NCBI GenBank assembly: GCA_018873225.1
Contig: JAEILZ010000006.1
Location: 2,232,001 to 2,296,000, forward strand
Reading direction: 5' to 3'
DNA length: 64,000 nt
DNA from: [Phialemoniopsis] sp. UDSM-2020
Taxonomy: Eukaryota > Ascomycota > Sordariomycetes > Thyridiales > Thyridiaceae
Shown here: positions 34,337-46,588 of the stretch, piece by piece
Numbering within the stretch: the stretch's first letter is position 1
Layout: every line of letters begins with the position of its first letter
The notes under the pieces: model-generated
The model's database searches: none
Seen by the model: only the letters and a program-made list of their open reading frames with translations
What the model was told of the DNA's origin: nothing
Made by a program: the position numbers and the translations under genes

Positions 34337-35908
34337 CTACCAGATATCTTCACTACTCTGTACCATCTCGACTGTGGGTGTCTTGGGTTCCAGCCTCTTC
34401 ATCCTCTTCCTGTCGGCCTTGGTGACGAGACTCGGCGTCATAGGCACCACCGGCGAGAATGGCTGATACGGTGAATAGGGGACGGGCGCACCAGTCCAGG
34501 GCGTCCTTTGTCCGCCAGGTGATAGCGGTCCAGCACGTTCAAAGACTGTCTGTTTCGTCTGGTGGCTCGAGGCCGACGGCGAAGCCAGAGACGGCTCATA
34601 GGCTCGGAAGGGCAGCACACCGCCAGTTCGGACAGCCGACGGAGCGTTGGGTCTCGAGAAGGTCGCTCCCGGCTTGGGTGAGCTGGGCAACGATGCCAGT
34701 GATGGGAAGCGGGTGACGCCAGGCTTGGGCGAGGAAGGCAGGCCGACCAGAGGCGTGGTCGACTTTTCCGAGACGGCCGATACTGGGTCTGCCTCTGTCG
34801 TTGCGGACGAGATGTCTCGCGCATGTCTCTGAGGTGGCTGGCCAAGTTGGACGCCGATCCTCTCGTCAATGCTCTGCGTGCTCTGCGGCGAGATGTCGGG
34901 CGTCAACGGTGCCCCCATGGCTCGCTGCTGTTGCCGATACGGAAGTTGATCCGTGGGAACTGGTGGCGGCGCCGCGGGTGCGTAGTGCCGGGGCGGGATC
35001 GTGCTCATCTCCTCACCCTCATAGCGCGGGAAAGTTCCCGACATGGGTGTCATGATTGGGGATGAGATCGACATGCCCTGCATCTTCTTCTTGCGTGGCG
35101 ACTTCAGCGCAGACAAGATGGATGATGTCCGCGACTGCGTCTTTTCTTCTTTGTTCAAGTTCAAGCTCGTCGGCTTGTTTCTCTCTTTCTTGGTCAAGGT
35201 CGTCGTCGAGCTATTCGTCGGCGCCAGCCTCTGTTGTGCGCCAGGAATCACTGGGTCATCGAGCACGATGCCCGCCTCCTTGGCCGCCTCCTGCTCCATC
35301 ACATATTTATACATATCTTCAAGCTGTGATTGCGCCATCTCTCTATCCGCTGCGACTACGGCTTGGTTGACAGAAAGATCGAAGCCGGGTGCCTGGAGAG
35401 TAGAGGTCGGGGAAGGAAAGATGTAAGGGTTGTTGTGATCTTGGGTAGGGCTGGTGGGAGACGGATACGAAAAGTTTCGAACCGGACTCGTTGGCGATTG
35501 AACGGGATATGGGAAGGTGTCTTGCGCCTGGAAGCCCGGATACGTCGCAGGAAAAGCAAAGGCTGGTGGTTCAAGCTTCTCGGGCTCGTCACCTGCGTTG
35601 AGATGGTCGCGACGTCGCTTTGCAAGAGAAAGGAGGGTGATGGCGACCAGCACCAGCGAGACGGCGTATGCTCCAACTATGCCGCCGATCTGGGCTGGGA
35701 GGTAAGCGGTATCTCGAAGGGCTCCGGCCGAGAGAGGAGGTCCTTTTTCTGGTGGTGGATCGGGACCCCAATCAATGTTGAGCGGGTTGTTGTCACTTCG
35801 TTGTTCAAACTCGTTGGAAGGCGCAGCCTCGACGACGACGATACCGAGGAGAAGAGAAAGGCAGAGTACAGAAAGCAATGATAGTTGGTTATAAATACCA
35901 GCGGGCAT
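34337..35908 (-). CDS. Conserved single-pass membrane protein of unknown function
   Basis: A single exon of 523 aa. The start at 35908 gives a classical signal peptide (LSLLSVLCLSLLLGIVVVEA); in-frame upstream codons to 36172 would hide it. A short lumenal part (DPPPEKGPPLS) is followed by one transmembrane helix near residues 67-92 (PAQIGGIVGAYAVSLVLVAI), a basic stop-transfer KRRR, and a long cytoplasmic Pro/Ser/Thr-rich tail. The tail has a basic KSPRKKK patch and two copies of LPSSPKPG. It ends with a basic KADRKRMKRLEPK and an acidic tip. The layout suggests a plasma-membrane or septal protein with many proline-directed phosphorylation sites, but I do not recognise a named family. The absence of introns across 1.5 kb is unusual among its neighbours. 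Confidence 0.75.
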   Translation of the reverse strand: MPAGIYNQLSLLSVLCLSLLLGIVVVEAAPSNEFEQRSDNNPLNIDWGPDPPPEKGPPLSAGALRDTAYLPAQIGGIVGAYAVSLVLVAITLLSLAKRRRDHLNAGDEPEKLEPPAFAFPATYPGFQAQDTFPYPVQSPTSPVRNFSYPSPTSPTQDHNNPYIFPSPTSTLQAPGFDLSVNQAVVAADREMAQSQLEDMYKYVMEQEAAKEAGIVLDDPVIPGAQQRLAPTNSSTTTLTKKERNKPTSLNLNKEEKTQSRTSSILSALKSPRKKKMQGMSISSPIMTPMSGTFPRYEGEEMSTIPPRHYAPAAPPPVPTDQLPYRQQQRAMGAPLTPDISPQSTQSIDERIGVQLGQPPQRHARDISSATTEADPVSAVSEKSTTPLVGLPSSPKPGVTRFPSLASLPSSPKPGATFSRPNAPSAVRTGGVLPFRAYEPSLASPSASSHQTKQTVFERAGPLSPGGQRTPWTGAPVPYSPYQPFSPVVPMTPSLVTKADRKRMKRLEPKTPTVEMVQSSEDIW

Positions 35909-37803
35909 GATGGAAGGAGGCCGGCGGGGATGTCGTGTAAGATGCCCTGGCTTTATTAAGACATCCACCCTTTGGGACGGTCGAAACACATTCTGAGGAA
36001 GCGATGGCATGAGGAGATGGAGAAAAGATCCGCAGAGCAGGAGGTGTGACCGGGTATATAGCGGCTGGTGATACCGTGATGTTTCTTCAGGCCGTGCTAG
36101 GTTGTGTCGGGTGGGCGCTCGAGACCAATACCGAGCGGCGACGAGTGGTGGAGGTGTGAAATGGGCTGCCACTTGCTGATGCCATTTCAGGCACAGGCGG
36201 CACCCGCATGATGGCCACAGTAAATAGCGCCCAAGAAGATGTGCGATCCTGTTGCCCTCTCACCTTAGTCTGCAGCGAGCACGGGAGGTTGAACGGGCGC
36301 GGAGGCATCTGGTTGGACGGATCTGCATGGACGACAGGGATCGTCTAAGCGCCCGGCTGGGGATCCGGGATGTAATTGGATCGCCATCTGTGAAGACCCT
36401 GGACCTCCCCCGCCATCCGTGCTGTCGTCCCTCCCAACCAGATGCGGTCCTTTCTCTCTTCGCGAGGCACTTGGACTCGTCGCATTTGACGAGGTGCAAT
36501 AATCTCTTGTGGCCTTAAAGCGCACAATGAGCCCATGTCTCTCACAATCTGAGGCAGCCTCCCAGCGGGCGGAGCAGGGCAGAAGACAGGCTTCTATTTC
36601 TAGAAAAAGTACAGTCTACAGGGCAAGGATTACTGTTCGCGCTGTCCACGGCCCCAGAGGAGGACCACAGGGGAAATGAGAATCCATTGTACTCGTCCAT
36701 TCTCGTTTGGAGGACAGACATGCCATCCTTCGGGGAATCCTTTGTAGTCGGTCCTTGCCTCGATAGGTAAGATAGGTGATAACCGGCTGCACTAGTCTGA
36801 TGTGACAAGAACTGATGGGGATGTTCAGCACTTAAGGGTCAAGGATACGGCATAAGAGTGATCTCGACGCTGCAAACCTGGTTGGTGTGGACAGTTGAGG
36901 TGCAATCACACCAGTCCCTCCGGGCGGGGCGGACCCGGGCGGTTCCAGAAGTGACAAAGTGCCGTGACAGCACGCCGATGCTCATGTCGGCACATTGTCA
37001 AAATAAGCTTCAAGCACGTCGACTTCATGCAGCTCTTGATCACTACTGAGGAAGCCACAAGAGGAAAGCAGTAAGTACGTATTGAAGATGCGCAGCTTTA
37101 GTGACAGCATGGCTTCTTGATCGTGCCATTCAGGGTTGCAATCCTCTGCACCAACAACTTGCCAGTCTAGCATCAATTCTGCGGCATCTCTGGCAAAGGG
37201 CGCATTGTTCCAGGGGCCATGGCTCGCAAGTACTCAACGTCTTGAAGTTTCTCGTCCAAGTTTGACCAGGCACTCGATTTGCAAGTGGGTGACAGATCAG
37301 TTCACCGGTTCCTTGATGGATCTACGTGGAGTTGTTGACTGATCCCTTTGGAATCCCTACCCAATCATGAATGGTTTCTTCACTCTCTTGGTAAGTAGAG
37401 AATGACCGAAAATCGTCAACCTTTTCTGACAGACACCCACTTGACTTGTTGCGCTGCCTTATCTGCGCTTTCTCTGAACACCGAGCTCAATTCGATTACT
37501 TCGTAGGCCTTGCTCAGGGCGCGTTACGGGACTGTGGTGGGGGCGAGTTAGTAGGCGTATGGTGGGCTGTGAGCTGCGCACGTGACCACGCAACATGGTG
37601 TCGCGGATCTTACACGCGCTGGCCGGGGTGAGGCGCGTCTTTGATGTGCACAGTGGTCGATCTTCATCATAGTATCTTTGTTTTTCAAACTCCCGGCCCT
37701 TCCTCGGCTCCGGTAGTTGCCATGCACACATGTTGGCTCATGGAGCATTGAAGACTACCAAAACGGACAACAACCAAACGCTCTGCAGTCGAAGGCATCG
37801 ACC
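35909..37803. other. Divergent intergenic region (membrane protein / srs2)
   Basis: About 1.9 kb of promoter and other noncoding DNA. Many short ORFs in several frames, none with recognisable features. Confidence 0.55.
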
Positions 37804-40800
37804 ATGGCGGGCGCGTCAGGCCAACCCTCGTTGCTGGACAACCTCAACACCGCTCAACGCCTTGCAGTCCGCTCTAACAAGGACACGGTGGCCATCCTCG
37901 CTGGTCCTGGGAGTGGGAAAACACACACATTAACTTCGCGAGTCGCCTGGCTCATTGACACTGTCGGCTATCAACCAGAGCATGTCATTGTTGCAACTTT
38001 CACCGTCAAGGCGGCGCGGGAGATGAAGGAGCGGATCGGCAAGGCTCTTGGAAATGGGCGAGAGAAGAAAATCATCCTGGGAACTTTTCACAGCATTGCT
38101 CGCCGCTACCTTGCGGCCTATGGCAAGCGAATTGGCCTGGACCAAAAGTTTGGCATTGCTGACGATGCCGACTCGAGAGCCATCATCCAACGCATCATCA
38201 AGCGCTTTAACTTGGCTCTTGACCCGCCGATGGCACGAGGATGGATCAGCAAGAAGAAGGCCAAGGGAACAGACGATGCTCCCCAAGCAAAGCAACAGTA
38301 CGGCGGCAACCAATCACTGCGCACTCGGGAGCTAGAGACTTGCTATGCCGAGTATCAAAGCCATCTGCAGCGCTCAAACCTGCTCGATTACGATGACTTA
38401 CTAGTCAAGTGCGTGGAGCTTCTGACCAGGTTCCCTCACTGTGTCTCCAATATTCAATCTGTCCTGATTGATGAGTATCAAGATACCAATGGTGTTCAGT
38501 ACGAGCTGATGAGGTTGTTTGCCCAAAAGCACCGGAGGATCACCATTGTCGGAGATCCTGATCAGAGCATCTACGGCTGGCGGTCTGCGGAGATTAGAAA
38601 TCTCTTCAAGCTGCTGCAGGATTATCCTGGTACAGACGAGATCTCCTTGGAGGAAAATTACCGATCGTCATCTCGCATTCTCGACGCCTCTTTGCAGGTC
38701 ATTCAGCAGGACGAAAAGCGGTACAAGAAAGTCTTGCTGCCAGTGCATCAGAAGGGCACCAAGCCGGTATTGCGAAAGCTGAGGACGTCTTCAATGGAAG
38801 CCGAATGGATTGTGTCTGAGATTCGACGAACAATTTTGATGTCGGGCAAGATGATGAACCACGATGACATTGCTATCCTGCTTCGGTCTGCATTTCTGTC
38901 GAGGCATATCGAGACCGCTTTGGGCAAAGCTGGTATCGCATACCGCATGGTTGGTAAGTAGGACTCAGGCTGTACTTATTCTATTCGCCTGTATTAACAC
39001 GCATCAAGGGGGCTTCAAATTCTACGAGCGAGTTGAGATCAAAGTAGTATTGGACTACTTGCGAGTCATCCATCAGCCAAACAACAACGACTCTCTCGCC
39101 CGGGTGATCAATACCCCCAAGCGTGGCATAGGCGAGAGAACGATAAAGGCACTTATTGAGGAGGCCGAGAAGGCGTCAATGAGTCTCTGGGATCTCGTCT
39201 CCAAGCACTGTAGGGGTGATCGTAGAGCTTCGATCAACATCAAGAAGAATGTGGAGAACAAATTGAGCGGTGATTTCATCCGACTGATCGTTGGAATACA
39301 ACAGCGTATCCAGGAAGCAACTATCGAAAAACCGTTCACCCTTGTCGAGATGATTGAACATCTGCTCGGGCATCTCAAGTTTGAAAAATATCTGGAGGAG
39401 ACGTATCCTGATGATCACGAGAGCAGATGGGCGAATGTGAAGGAATTCCTGGGTCTAGCTGGGGACTTCATGAAGGAGGCAGAGGAAGTGGAAGCTGAAA
39501 CTCTTCCAGAGGTTGAGGGCGTAGATCAAGTGAAGGAAGTTGGCATCCTCCCTCGCTTCCTCGCCAATGTCTCGCTTTCGTCTGACGCGCAAAAGACCGA
39601 CGAAAACCAGGAACAGATGCCTTTGGTCACCATATCGACCATCCACGCTGCGAAAGGTCTGGAGTGGCCCATCGTCTTCGTGCCCTCTGCGTACAATGGC
39701 TCGATTCCACACATGCGGTCCGAGGACAGCGATGAAGAGCGGCGTCTGCTCTACGTCGCCATGACACGGGCAAAGGCGCTGCTCTACCTCAGTTGCCCTT
39801 CATACAGCTCACACGGCCACGGCGAGGAGCTTGAACTGTCGCCTTTCCTTGAACCTGTTCCTTCACACTACTTCGCCGAAAGAGGTCCATCGTTCGACAG
39901 GTCAGTGTTAGACGAGCTTGGCCGCATTCTCAACAGAAAGGTTCCGTCCGAGGCCACCATCTATGAGTCTATGCCTATGCTGGTTAGCACTGAGGACGAC
40001 GAATATCCGCTGGACCCGGAGGAGACTTATCGGATGTCATCCAAAAACTGGAATAATTCAGACACGTCTTTCGCTGGTGGACAAAGGCCGTCAAAGCGAC
40101 AGAAGCTCTACGGGCCAAGTGGGACTGCCGACACCACGGACCAGGCCAAATGGCAACGGGATTATGCAACAACTATGGAGGCAGCCTCAAATTTTACGGT
40201 GCCTTCACTACCAGGCTTCGTCAGTGCCGGCGCCCACCGCACCGCCCTCGCTGCTACTGAACCAGTGCCCGTCGAAGCTCCGGAGCCAGTAGGTCGTAAA
40301 GGCAATGCAAAGGCTACGACGAAGCGCCCTGCGAACCAGCAGAGTATGCTTTCTTTTGTTAAAGGCGGGCCGCAGCCTGCTGCCGCTCCTCCCCCAGCAG
40401 TGGTCGCTCCGCAACAACCTACCACCTACAATATGGTACCACCGGCTCAGCGAGGGTTTATCGCTGGACCAAGTCCTATGCCATACGCCAATTATTCCTA
40501 CCAGAGCCGGCCACCACCCCCAGCGATACAACCCGAGTTCACTGGCCACAAGCTTGGCGCTGGCAGAATGATGAATCGGCCCCAGTATGCGCGGCCAGAC
40601 TCCACGTCCAGGAACACATATGTGCAGTTCTCGAGCTCACCGCCAACGTCGCCAACGAAGATCGCTGCAACTGGTGCTCCAACCCACTCAGGCAATGAGA
40701 ATATGCAGGGCGCACACGGAGTCATGCGGCCTGCGGCATGCCTGCACCAAACAACGTACTCGATGCCACCAGGACTGGCGGGGTTTAAGAGGCCAGCCGG

Positions 40801-40879
40801 GCCTACGAGAGAAGGCATTGCGCCGATGGAAAGGCTGCGAAAGCCTTTCAAACCACTGACGATGAACAGGCCGTCTTGA
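37804..40879 (+). CDS. srs2: ATP-dependent DNA helicase SRS2 (UvrD/PcrA superfamily 1)
   Basis: Exons 37804-38953 and 39009-40879 give 1006 aa. The ATG at 37804 has a strong ACCATGG context; an in-frame ATG at 37717 would add 29 unconserved residues. Helicase motifs in order: Walker A AGPGSGKTHTLTSR, motif Ia ATFTVKAAREM, Walker B LIDEYQDTN, motif III VGDPDQSIYGWR, motif IV EENYRSS, motif V VTISTIHAAKGLEW and motif VI RRLLYVAMTRAK. The 55-nt intron 38954-39008 splits the conserved VGGFKFYERVEIK. The C-terminal third is disordered, with basic RPSKRQK and a PIP-box-like QQSMLSFV (Gln827, Met830, Phe833). SRS2 removes RAD51 filaments and restrains recombination at replication forks, and binds PCNA through its C-terminus. 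Confidence 0.95.
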
Positions 40880-41405
40880 TGTGATTAGGCCTTTGCTGTT
40901 CGGGGGAAAAAGTCTTGCAGCATTTGAGAGCACGAGAATAGTATAATTTGTTCTTGTTTCAGGAGTTTGGGATCAATCTGTAAGACTAGAGGGGCCTCAT
41001 GGCTAAACATTGCTCCACTGTATTGGTACATGTAGATGATAGCAGTGTGTAAGGCTGGTACGGCGATGCCAATCACTCGGATACTAGACTGATACATGAG
41101 GTTCATATGAAAAGAATAGCTAGCAATGACAAATGCAAAATGAGCCAGCGGTGTCTGTTAGGTGGGCTTACGAAGATAAATCGCCGAGTTTCCACGTCTG
41201 AGTGTTAGTGTGAGTCGATATCACAAACATAACGCTTCAGCATAACGCCCACCTTGAAGTATATAAAGATGGGTTTGGTATCAACAAACTCGGAAAGAAA
41301 AGACTGCCTCAAGCCAAACACAACAATAAACATTAAATTACACGTCTCAAGCAAAAGGAAACAGCATTTGCAACAAATCACAGCCTTTGCCTCTTATCAG
41401 TCATC
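40880..41405. other. Intergenic region between srs2 and the small mitochondrial protein gene
   Basis: 526 bp. The left part is the srs2 3' flank; a TATA box lies at 41261-41267. Confidence 0.6.
41261..41267 (+). promoter_or_regulatory. TATA box (ATATAAA)
   Basis: ATATAAA 145 bp upstream of the 95-aa ORF start at 41406, supporting that ORF as an expressed gene. Confidence 0.55.
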
Positions 41406-41693
41406 ATGAGCCTCCTCGCCATCTCCTACACAGCACCTCTGCGAGCCGCCACCATGGCCAGTTTGCGCACATCAACTACACGGCTCCCTACCTCACTGAC
41501 CAGAGCTGTTCAGCGCAGCGCCATGTCTACAACATCAACTGTCGGCGCTGAAGCCGTTCCCGGCAGGTTCAGCCTGGCGAACAAGCGCACACGCATATTT
41601 GTTGGCACGGGCCTCTTCGTGGGTGGATTTGTTGACGGGGCTCTACACATGAAGTACTTCGGAAGCAAGTCAATCGAGGATACGCAGGCTTAA
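41406..41693 (+). CDS. Small, probably mitochondrial protein, unknown function
   Basis: A single-exon 95-aa ORF. The first 40 residues are rich in Arg, Ser, Thr and Ala with no acidic residue (MSLLAISYTAPLRAATMASL...), the composition of a mitochondrial presequence. A later segment, IFVGTGLFVGGFVDGALHMKY, could be one inner-membrane helix. The ORF has a TATA box at a sensible distance and a long AC-rich leader typical of a fungal 5' UTR. I do not recognise the family. Alternative: a short ORF without function, but amino-acid composition and promoter argue against that. Confidence 0.6.
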   Translation: MSLLAISYTAPLRAATMASLRTSTTRLPTSLTRAVQRSAMSTTSTVGAEAVPGRFSLANKRTRIFVGTGLFVGGFVDGALHMKYFGSKSIEDTQA

Positions 41694-43045
41694 AGCCTGA
41701 GAAGCTGGGTCATTGTAGGAGAATTGTATGGAAATGGTCGAATATTTCATTGTGGAAGGTGGAAGATTCGTCGCGTTGGAATGTTGCTTTGTAGTTCTAA
41801 GAACATATAGGTTTTGTCTTTCCATCACTCTCTTCATCTATCGGCACATCATGTCTTTCGTTCTCTCTCGCTTTCTGTCTCATATCTTTAGAATCTAGAT
41901 GCAATATATTTCACGATCTTAGAAGCCGTTCTGCACATAAGACCGGGGTCCGGACGATTGCCGAATTCGCCAGGATGCAGGAACGCTAACATGCCCCGAC
42001 CCGCAGCGACTGGGATGACGTCAAAAGCAATTCAGCGCCAAAAGCCAAGCCGGTGCGGGTTCTGGGGCGCTAACTCTACTTCGTACAGGGGCCACATGCC
42101 TGAAAAGGAAGCCCCGCGCGGGGAAATGCAAGTGCACAGGTGCCCTCGCAGCTCGCCAGTCAAAAGCGATCAAGATAAAGTAGCATCCTCGGGAAGACAT
42201 GACGCTCAAAACTATCGAAATTTTCATGTGAATTCATGGAAGCTGAATGGAGGGTTTGTATGAATCATTATACATCTCGAGGGAAACTTACGAAAAAGTT
42301 GGTCCTCCCTCATCTCCCGCAGGCCCAGGTCAGGGACCATCACAAGATCCAATGACGGCGAGTAAATGACCCTTTGGACGCCCAAGACACTCCCATTTGA
42401 CAGACCTCTGATAAGGTTAATCTACCACGGCCCCATCTGGCGGCCATTCCTGTCTGGAAGCACAAGGCATCCAGGAACAAGATGGATCAGATCTCCTGCC
42501 ACCCCATGTCCATGTGATGTACCATGTCCCGCTACCTTGTCTGCCACACCTTTTGTCTCTGAATCGCGTGTATTCATCAAGTGTGCATCACCCGCCCAGT
42601 AGCATAGAGACTAGCCAGCTTTTCCGTCCTCTCCGCTTTCATTGGTGAGAATCTGGGGAAGGGCAGGCATGGTAAATCAAGATTTCCGCTGCAGTTTTTA
42701 GCTAACATATCTCCCCAAACCCCTGTAGACGTTGCCCTCGCCAATGACCATGTTCAGAGAGGGTTAACGCGACCGCCTCATGTTGCATTTCATCAAAAAA
42801 GAGGGGAGACGATGCACACTGTTGATCAGCTGAAGGCCATGTTGCCCGCCTTCCGCAACTTCGGCTTTGCAGACCCCCCGCCTCCGTCGCAGCCGCTCTC
42901 GTCTTCTTCTGCCGCCGAGAAGTCTAGGCTTAAAAGCAGTGCCGCTTGGCATCAGGCCTGGATGGTTGATACATTTACCTCACAGACCGACTTCACAGGC
43001 TCAGTCGTCGCCCGCCTCTTGCCTGGTCGATCTCGTGAAACCGCC
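41694..43045. other. Intergenic region upstream of the ceramidase gene
   Basis: About 1.35 kb. An in-frame extension from 42812 to the ceramidase start is open but not family-like, so it is treated as 5' UTR. No other gene supported. Confidence 0.5.
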
Positions 43046-45450
43046 ATGACCAATATGGGTGACAATCCTCCCTTCCAGCGGGACCCGCCTCCCAGGCGTC
43101 GGCCTCTGCTTGCCATTTTCACGGCTATCTCGATCTTCGCGCTGGCGATCCTGGCCTTGGCCCAGTTCGGACCATCACCAAAGAGGACCTCGTTTCAGGC
43201 CGGCCAGGCCGACGCTTTTGAGGAGCCGCTTCTCACCAAGGCGCGCGCCACTCCGCCAGGGGACAAGTATCTGCTTGGCGTTGGCAAAGCCGACGTTACC
43301 GGCCCCGTTGTCGAGATCAACTTTGCCGGCTATGCCAGCCTTCCGCAGACCGGCAGCGGCCTGCGCCAACGGCTGTATTCCCGCGCTTTCATTGTCGGGG
43401 ATGTCAACAACCCCAAGGATCGCTTCGTCTATCTGGTTCTTGACACCCAGTCTGGGGACACGGGTGTCCGCCGTGGCATTCTGGAGGGTGTGGCAGCACT
43501 TGGCTCCGACTATTCGGTCTATGGACAGTCCAACATCGCCGTGACGGGGACGCACTCCCACAGTGGCCCTGGTGCCTGGTTCAACTACTTGCTTCCACAG
43601 GTCACCAGTCTCGGGTTTGATCAGCAGAGCTACCAGGCTATCGTGGATGGAGCTGTATTGTCTATCAAACGGGCGCATGAGTCTTTGACGACTGTAAGGC
43701 TTGCAAGCTATGAAATGTACAGAATGACGTACTGACTAATTTAGGGATATCTGGACTTCGGAACGACCAACATAACAGATGCCAATTTGAGCCGCAGCTT
43801 ATATGCCTACCTGGCCAACCCAGAAGCAGAGCGTGCAGCTTACGATGACAGCACTGACAAGACTCTGACGCTGCTTCGCTTCCAGCGGGAATCCGACATG
43901 AAGAACATTGGCGTGCTCACCTGGTATGCTGTGCACGGAACGTCTATGCTGGAGAACAACACACACGTCACTGGTGACAACAAGGGTGTTGCTGCTTACC
44001 TCTTCGAACAAGCCATGCAGGGCGATGACAGTGCTGCTGATGGCTTTGTTGCTGGCTTCTCCCAGGCTAATGTTGGTGATACGACCCCTAACGTACTGGG
44101 CGCCTATTGTGACGATGGGTCCGGAGAGATGTGCAGTTTCGAGAATAGCACATGTGCCGACGGAAAGTCACAGTCGTGCCACGGCCGGGGCCCGGAGTTC
44201 CAGAAGCTTGACCTGGGTGTCTCTAGCTGTTATGAGATTGGTAGGCGGCAGTTTGCCGGTGCCAAGGATATTTATGTAGGTCTTGCACCGTACCTCGAAG
44301 GCAAAAGTTCGATTACTGACGTTGCTGTCTGTAGGACGGAATGACAAGCTCCTCAACGGCTGTTGTTGGAACGAGTGTCAAGTCTTTCCACTTCTTCCAA
44401 GACATGCGGTACTTCAAGTTTCCCCTGGAGAATGGCACAACAGTGCAAACGTGCCCTGCTGCCCTCGGCTACTCCTTTGCTGCCGGGACAACCGATGGCC
44501 CCGGTGCCTTCGACTTCACGCAGAACGACTCGGGCAAGCCTGATGCGAACCCCTTGTGGGCTGTTGTCTCCAGTCTGCTTCGCGCACCTTCCCCTGAGCA
44601 AAAGGCGTGCCAGTATCCTAAGCCTGTCCTCCTGGATGTCGGCGAGATGGACGCGCCATACCCCTGGACTCCAAACATCGTTGATATACAATCACTGCGC
44701 GTCGGTCAGTTCGTAATCATCATTTCTCCGTCCGAAGCGACGACGATGAGTGGGCGACGCTGGCGGAATGCCGTCAAGGAGGAGGCCAAGACATTCCTCG
44801 ACGGACCCGAGCCGATGGTTGTGTTGGGCGGCCCGGCTAACTCGTACGCGCACTACGTGGCAACTCCCGAGGAGTACGGCATCCAGCGCTACGAGGGGGC
44901 AAGCACTCTCTATGGTCAATGGGAGCTCAATGCCTACATCAACCTCACCGTCAGCAACCTCCAGTACCTGGCCCCAACAGCCTCGGGCGCCCCCGATGCT
45001 GGGCCAGCGCCGCCAGACAACAGAGACAAGTCACTGAGCTTCATCACCGGTGTGGTACAGGACAACGCCCCCATTGGCAAGAAGTTTGGCCAGTGCACCG
45101 GCCAGCCCAAGGCTTCGTACTCTACAGGCGACGTGATCAACGCAACCTTTGTCGGAGCCAACCCGCGTAACAACCTCCGACTCGAGGGCACGTACGCGGC
45201 GGTCGAGCAGAAGCAGGCCGACGGCACTTGGAAGCAGGTCCGCAGCGATGAGGACTGGTTCCTCGTCTTCACCTGGACGCGCACCAACTTTGTGCTGGGC
45301 TATAGCGACGTGGTTGTTAGCTGGGAGACAGCCGGAGAGGGCGCGGCGGAGGCCGGTACATATCGAATCCGGTACAACGGCGACTCGAAGAACCTGCTGG
45401 GTAAGGTATCGAGCTTTACGGGAACGAGCAACGAGTTTACGCTGCAGTGA
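43046..45450 (+). CDS. Neutral ceramidase
   Basis: Exons 43046-43693, 43745-44275 and 44335-45450 give 764 aa. A type II signal anchor (LLAIFTAISIFALAILALAQF) follows a short basic N-terminus. Catalytic region: VGKADVTGP near the start of the domain, and NIAVTGTHSHSGPGAW, whose Ser173 corresponds to the active-site serine. HGTSMLENNTHVTGDNKG and the C-terminal immunoglobulin-like domain (FVGANPRNNLRLEGTY) are also typical. The enzyme hydrolyses ceramide to sphingosine and a fatty acid at the cell surface or in secretory compartments. Introns are 43694-43744 and 44276-44334. Start choice: ATG at 43046 places the anchor near residue 20, while 42812 would add 78 unconserved residues. Confidence 0.92.
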
Positions 45451-46588
45451 TATATGATGGCTCTTGGTTTTTGCGAATGGATCGCGCTGGTGCATTTCTG
45501 GAATTGCTTTTGGTTTGTAGGATTGTTCGGAGCGGGTTTTCAGAGTACATATTTGACTTTGTACACCATGCGAACATTGTATATACGATGCTTCCGTAGA
45601 CCGTCGGTCATTTTCAAAGTCACATCCTTGACTTGCAATCCTTTCCTCAACCTCTATCGTGGGGGTTTTGCCAATTTCAGCACCATGCACAGCGATCCTG
45701 GCGGGGAAGGTGGTTGAAGCCCTGTAGCGGGCTTTGTCCTGACTCGTGGAATTACAGCGCATGTGCATGCAGTGTAGTTACGGGCACAGGTAATAGGTGC
45801 GCCTAGCCGGACTGTTCTAGTTGTTGTAAGTTGGACGCCAGCCAAGACCTCCAGCCAAAACTCCGACACATCCGACTGACAGAGAAAACAGTCACCTTCG
45901 TGGATGAATCGGCACTCGAGAGAGGTCATGGGAAATGCACGGTTTTTGTAAAGAAATGCCCATTGATCAGGAGAGCTGTTTTTGCCTAGTGTAAGTCGTT
46001 ATGCCAAGTGAAATAAAAATGGAAGCCGAAGGGCCAAGACATCATGCCGGGTCCCTGGGTCCAGGAGCGGTGGACATTCTTCACCTTTTACGACGCCCAT
46101 CACCCAATTATCCCGTCGGCTGGCCCGTTCGGAGGGCCATCGGTGAGCCGGTGCTCATGACGGACGAGCCCCGCCGTTGCTGGCGAGCCATTCACGACTC
46201 GTTCGCACCCACGCCCGGTCCATAAAAGCCCCTACAAGCCTCCACGCCGGCGCACAACTAGCCGCATCCACAAAGCATCTGATGTTCGGCCCGTATTCCC
46301 GTATGAACGACGATGCTCCTGGATCGGTCACTTGTTGGATAAGAGCTTTGCATTGGGTTACCTGTTGTCTCCTCCTCGGAGCCTCGTTTTTCGTTTTCTT
46401 CATAACATTCTGTCTTCACCAGAATAACCCACGATACCTACAGTGAGCTGTTGTCATACCAGACGAGCAGCCATAACGAGCAGTCAGGCAAAGACTTCAT
46501 AAAGCTTTGTCTGCAAAAGGTGTTATACTAAAATAATACACACCCCAAAAGAGTCTCCAGATCCATTGCGGATCATTCACCGTTCACC
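45451..46588. other. Intergenic region between ceramidase and alpha-xylosidase genes
   Basis: About 1.1 kb with the ceramidase 3' flank and the GH31 promoter. No gene supported. Confidence 0.55.

Noticed and set aside
37717..37803. Upstream in-frame ATG of srs2
   Set aside because: Adds 29 residues absent from the family; ACCATGG at 37804 is the stronger start.
42812..43045. In-frame 78-residue N-terminal extension of the ceramidase
   Set aside because: It would bury the signal anchor and is not family-like; the ATG at 43046 has a better context.
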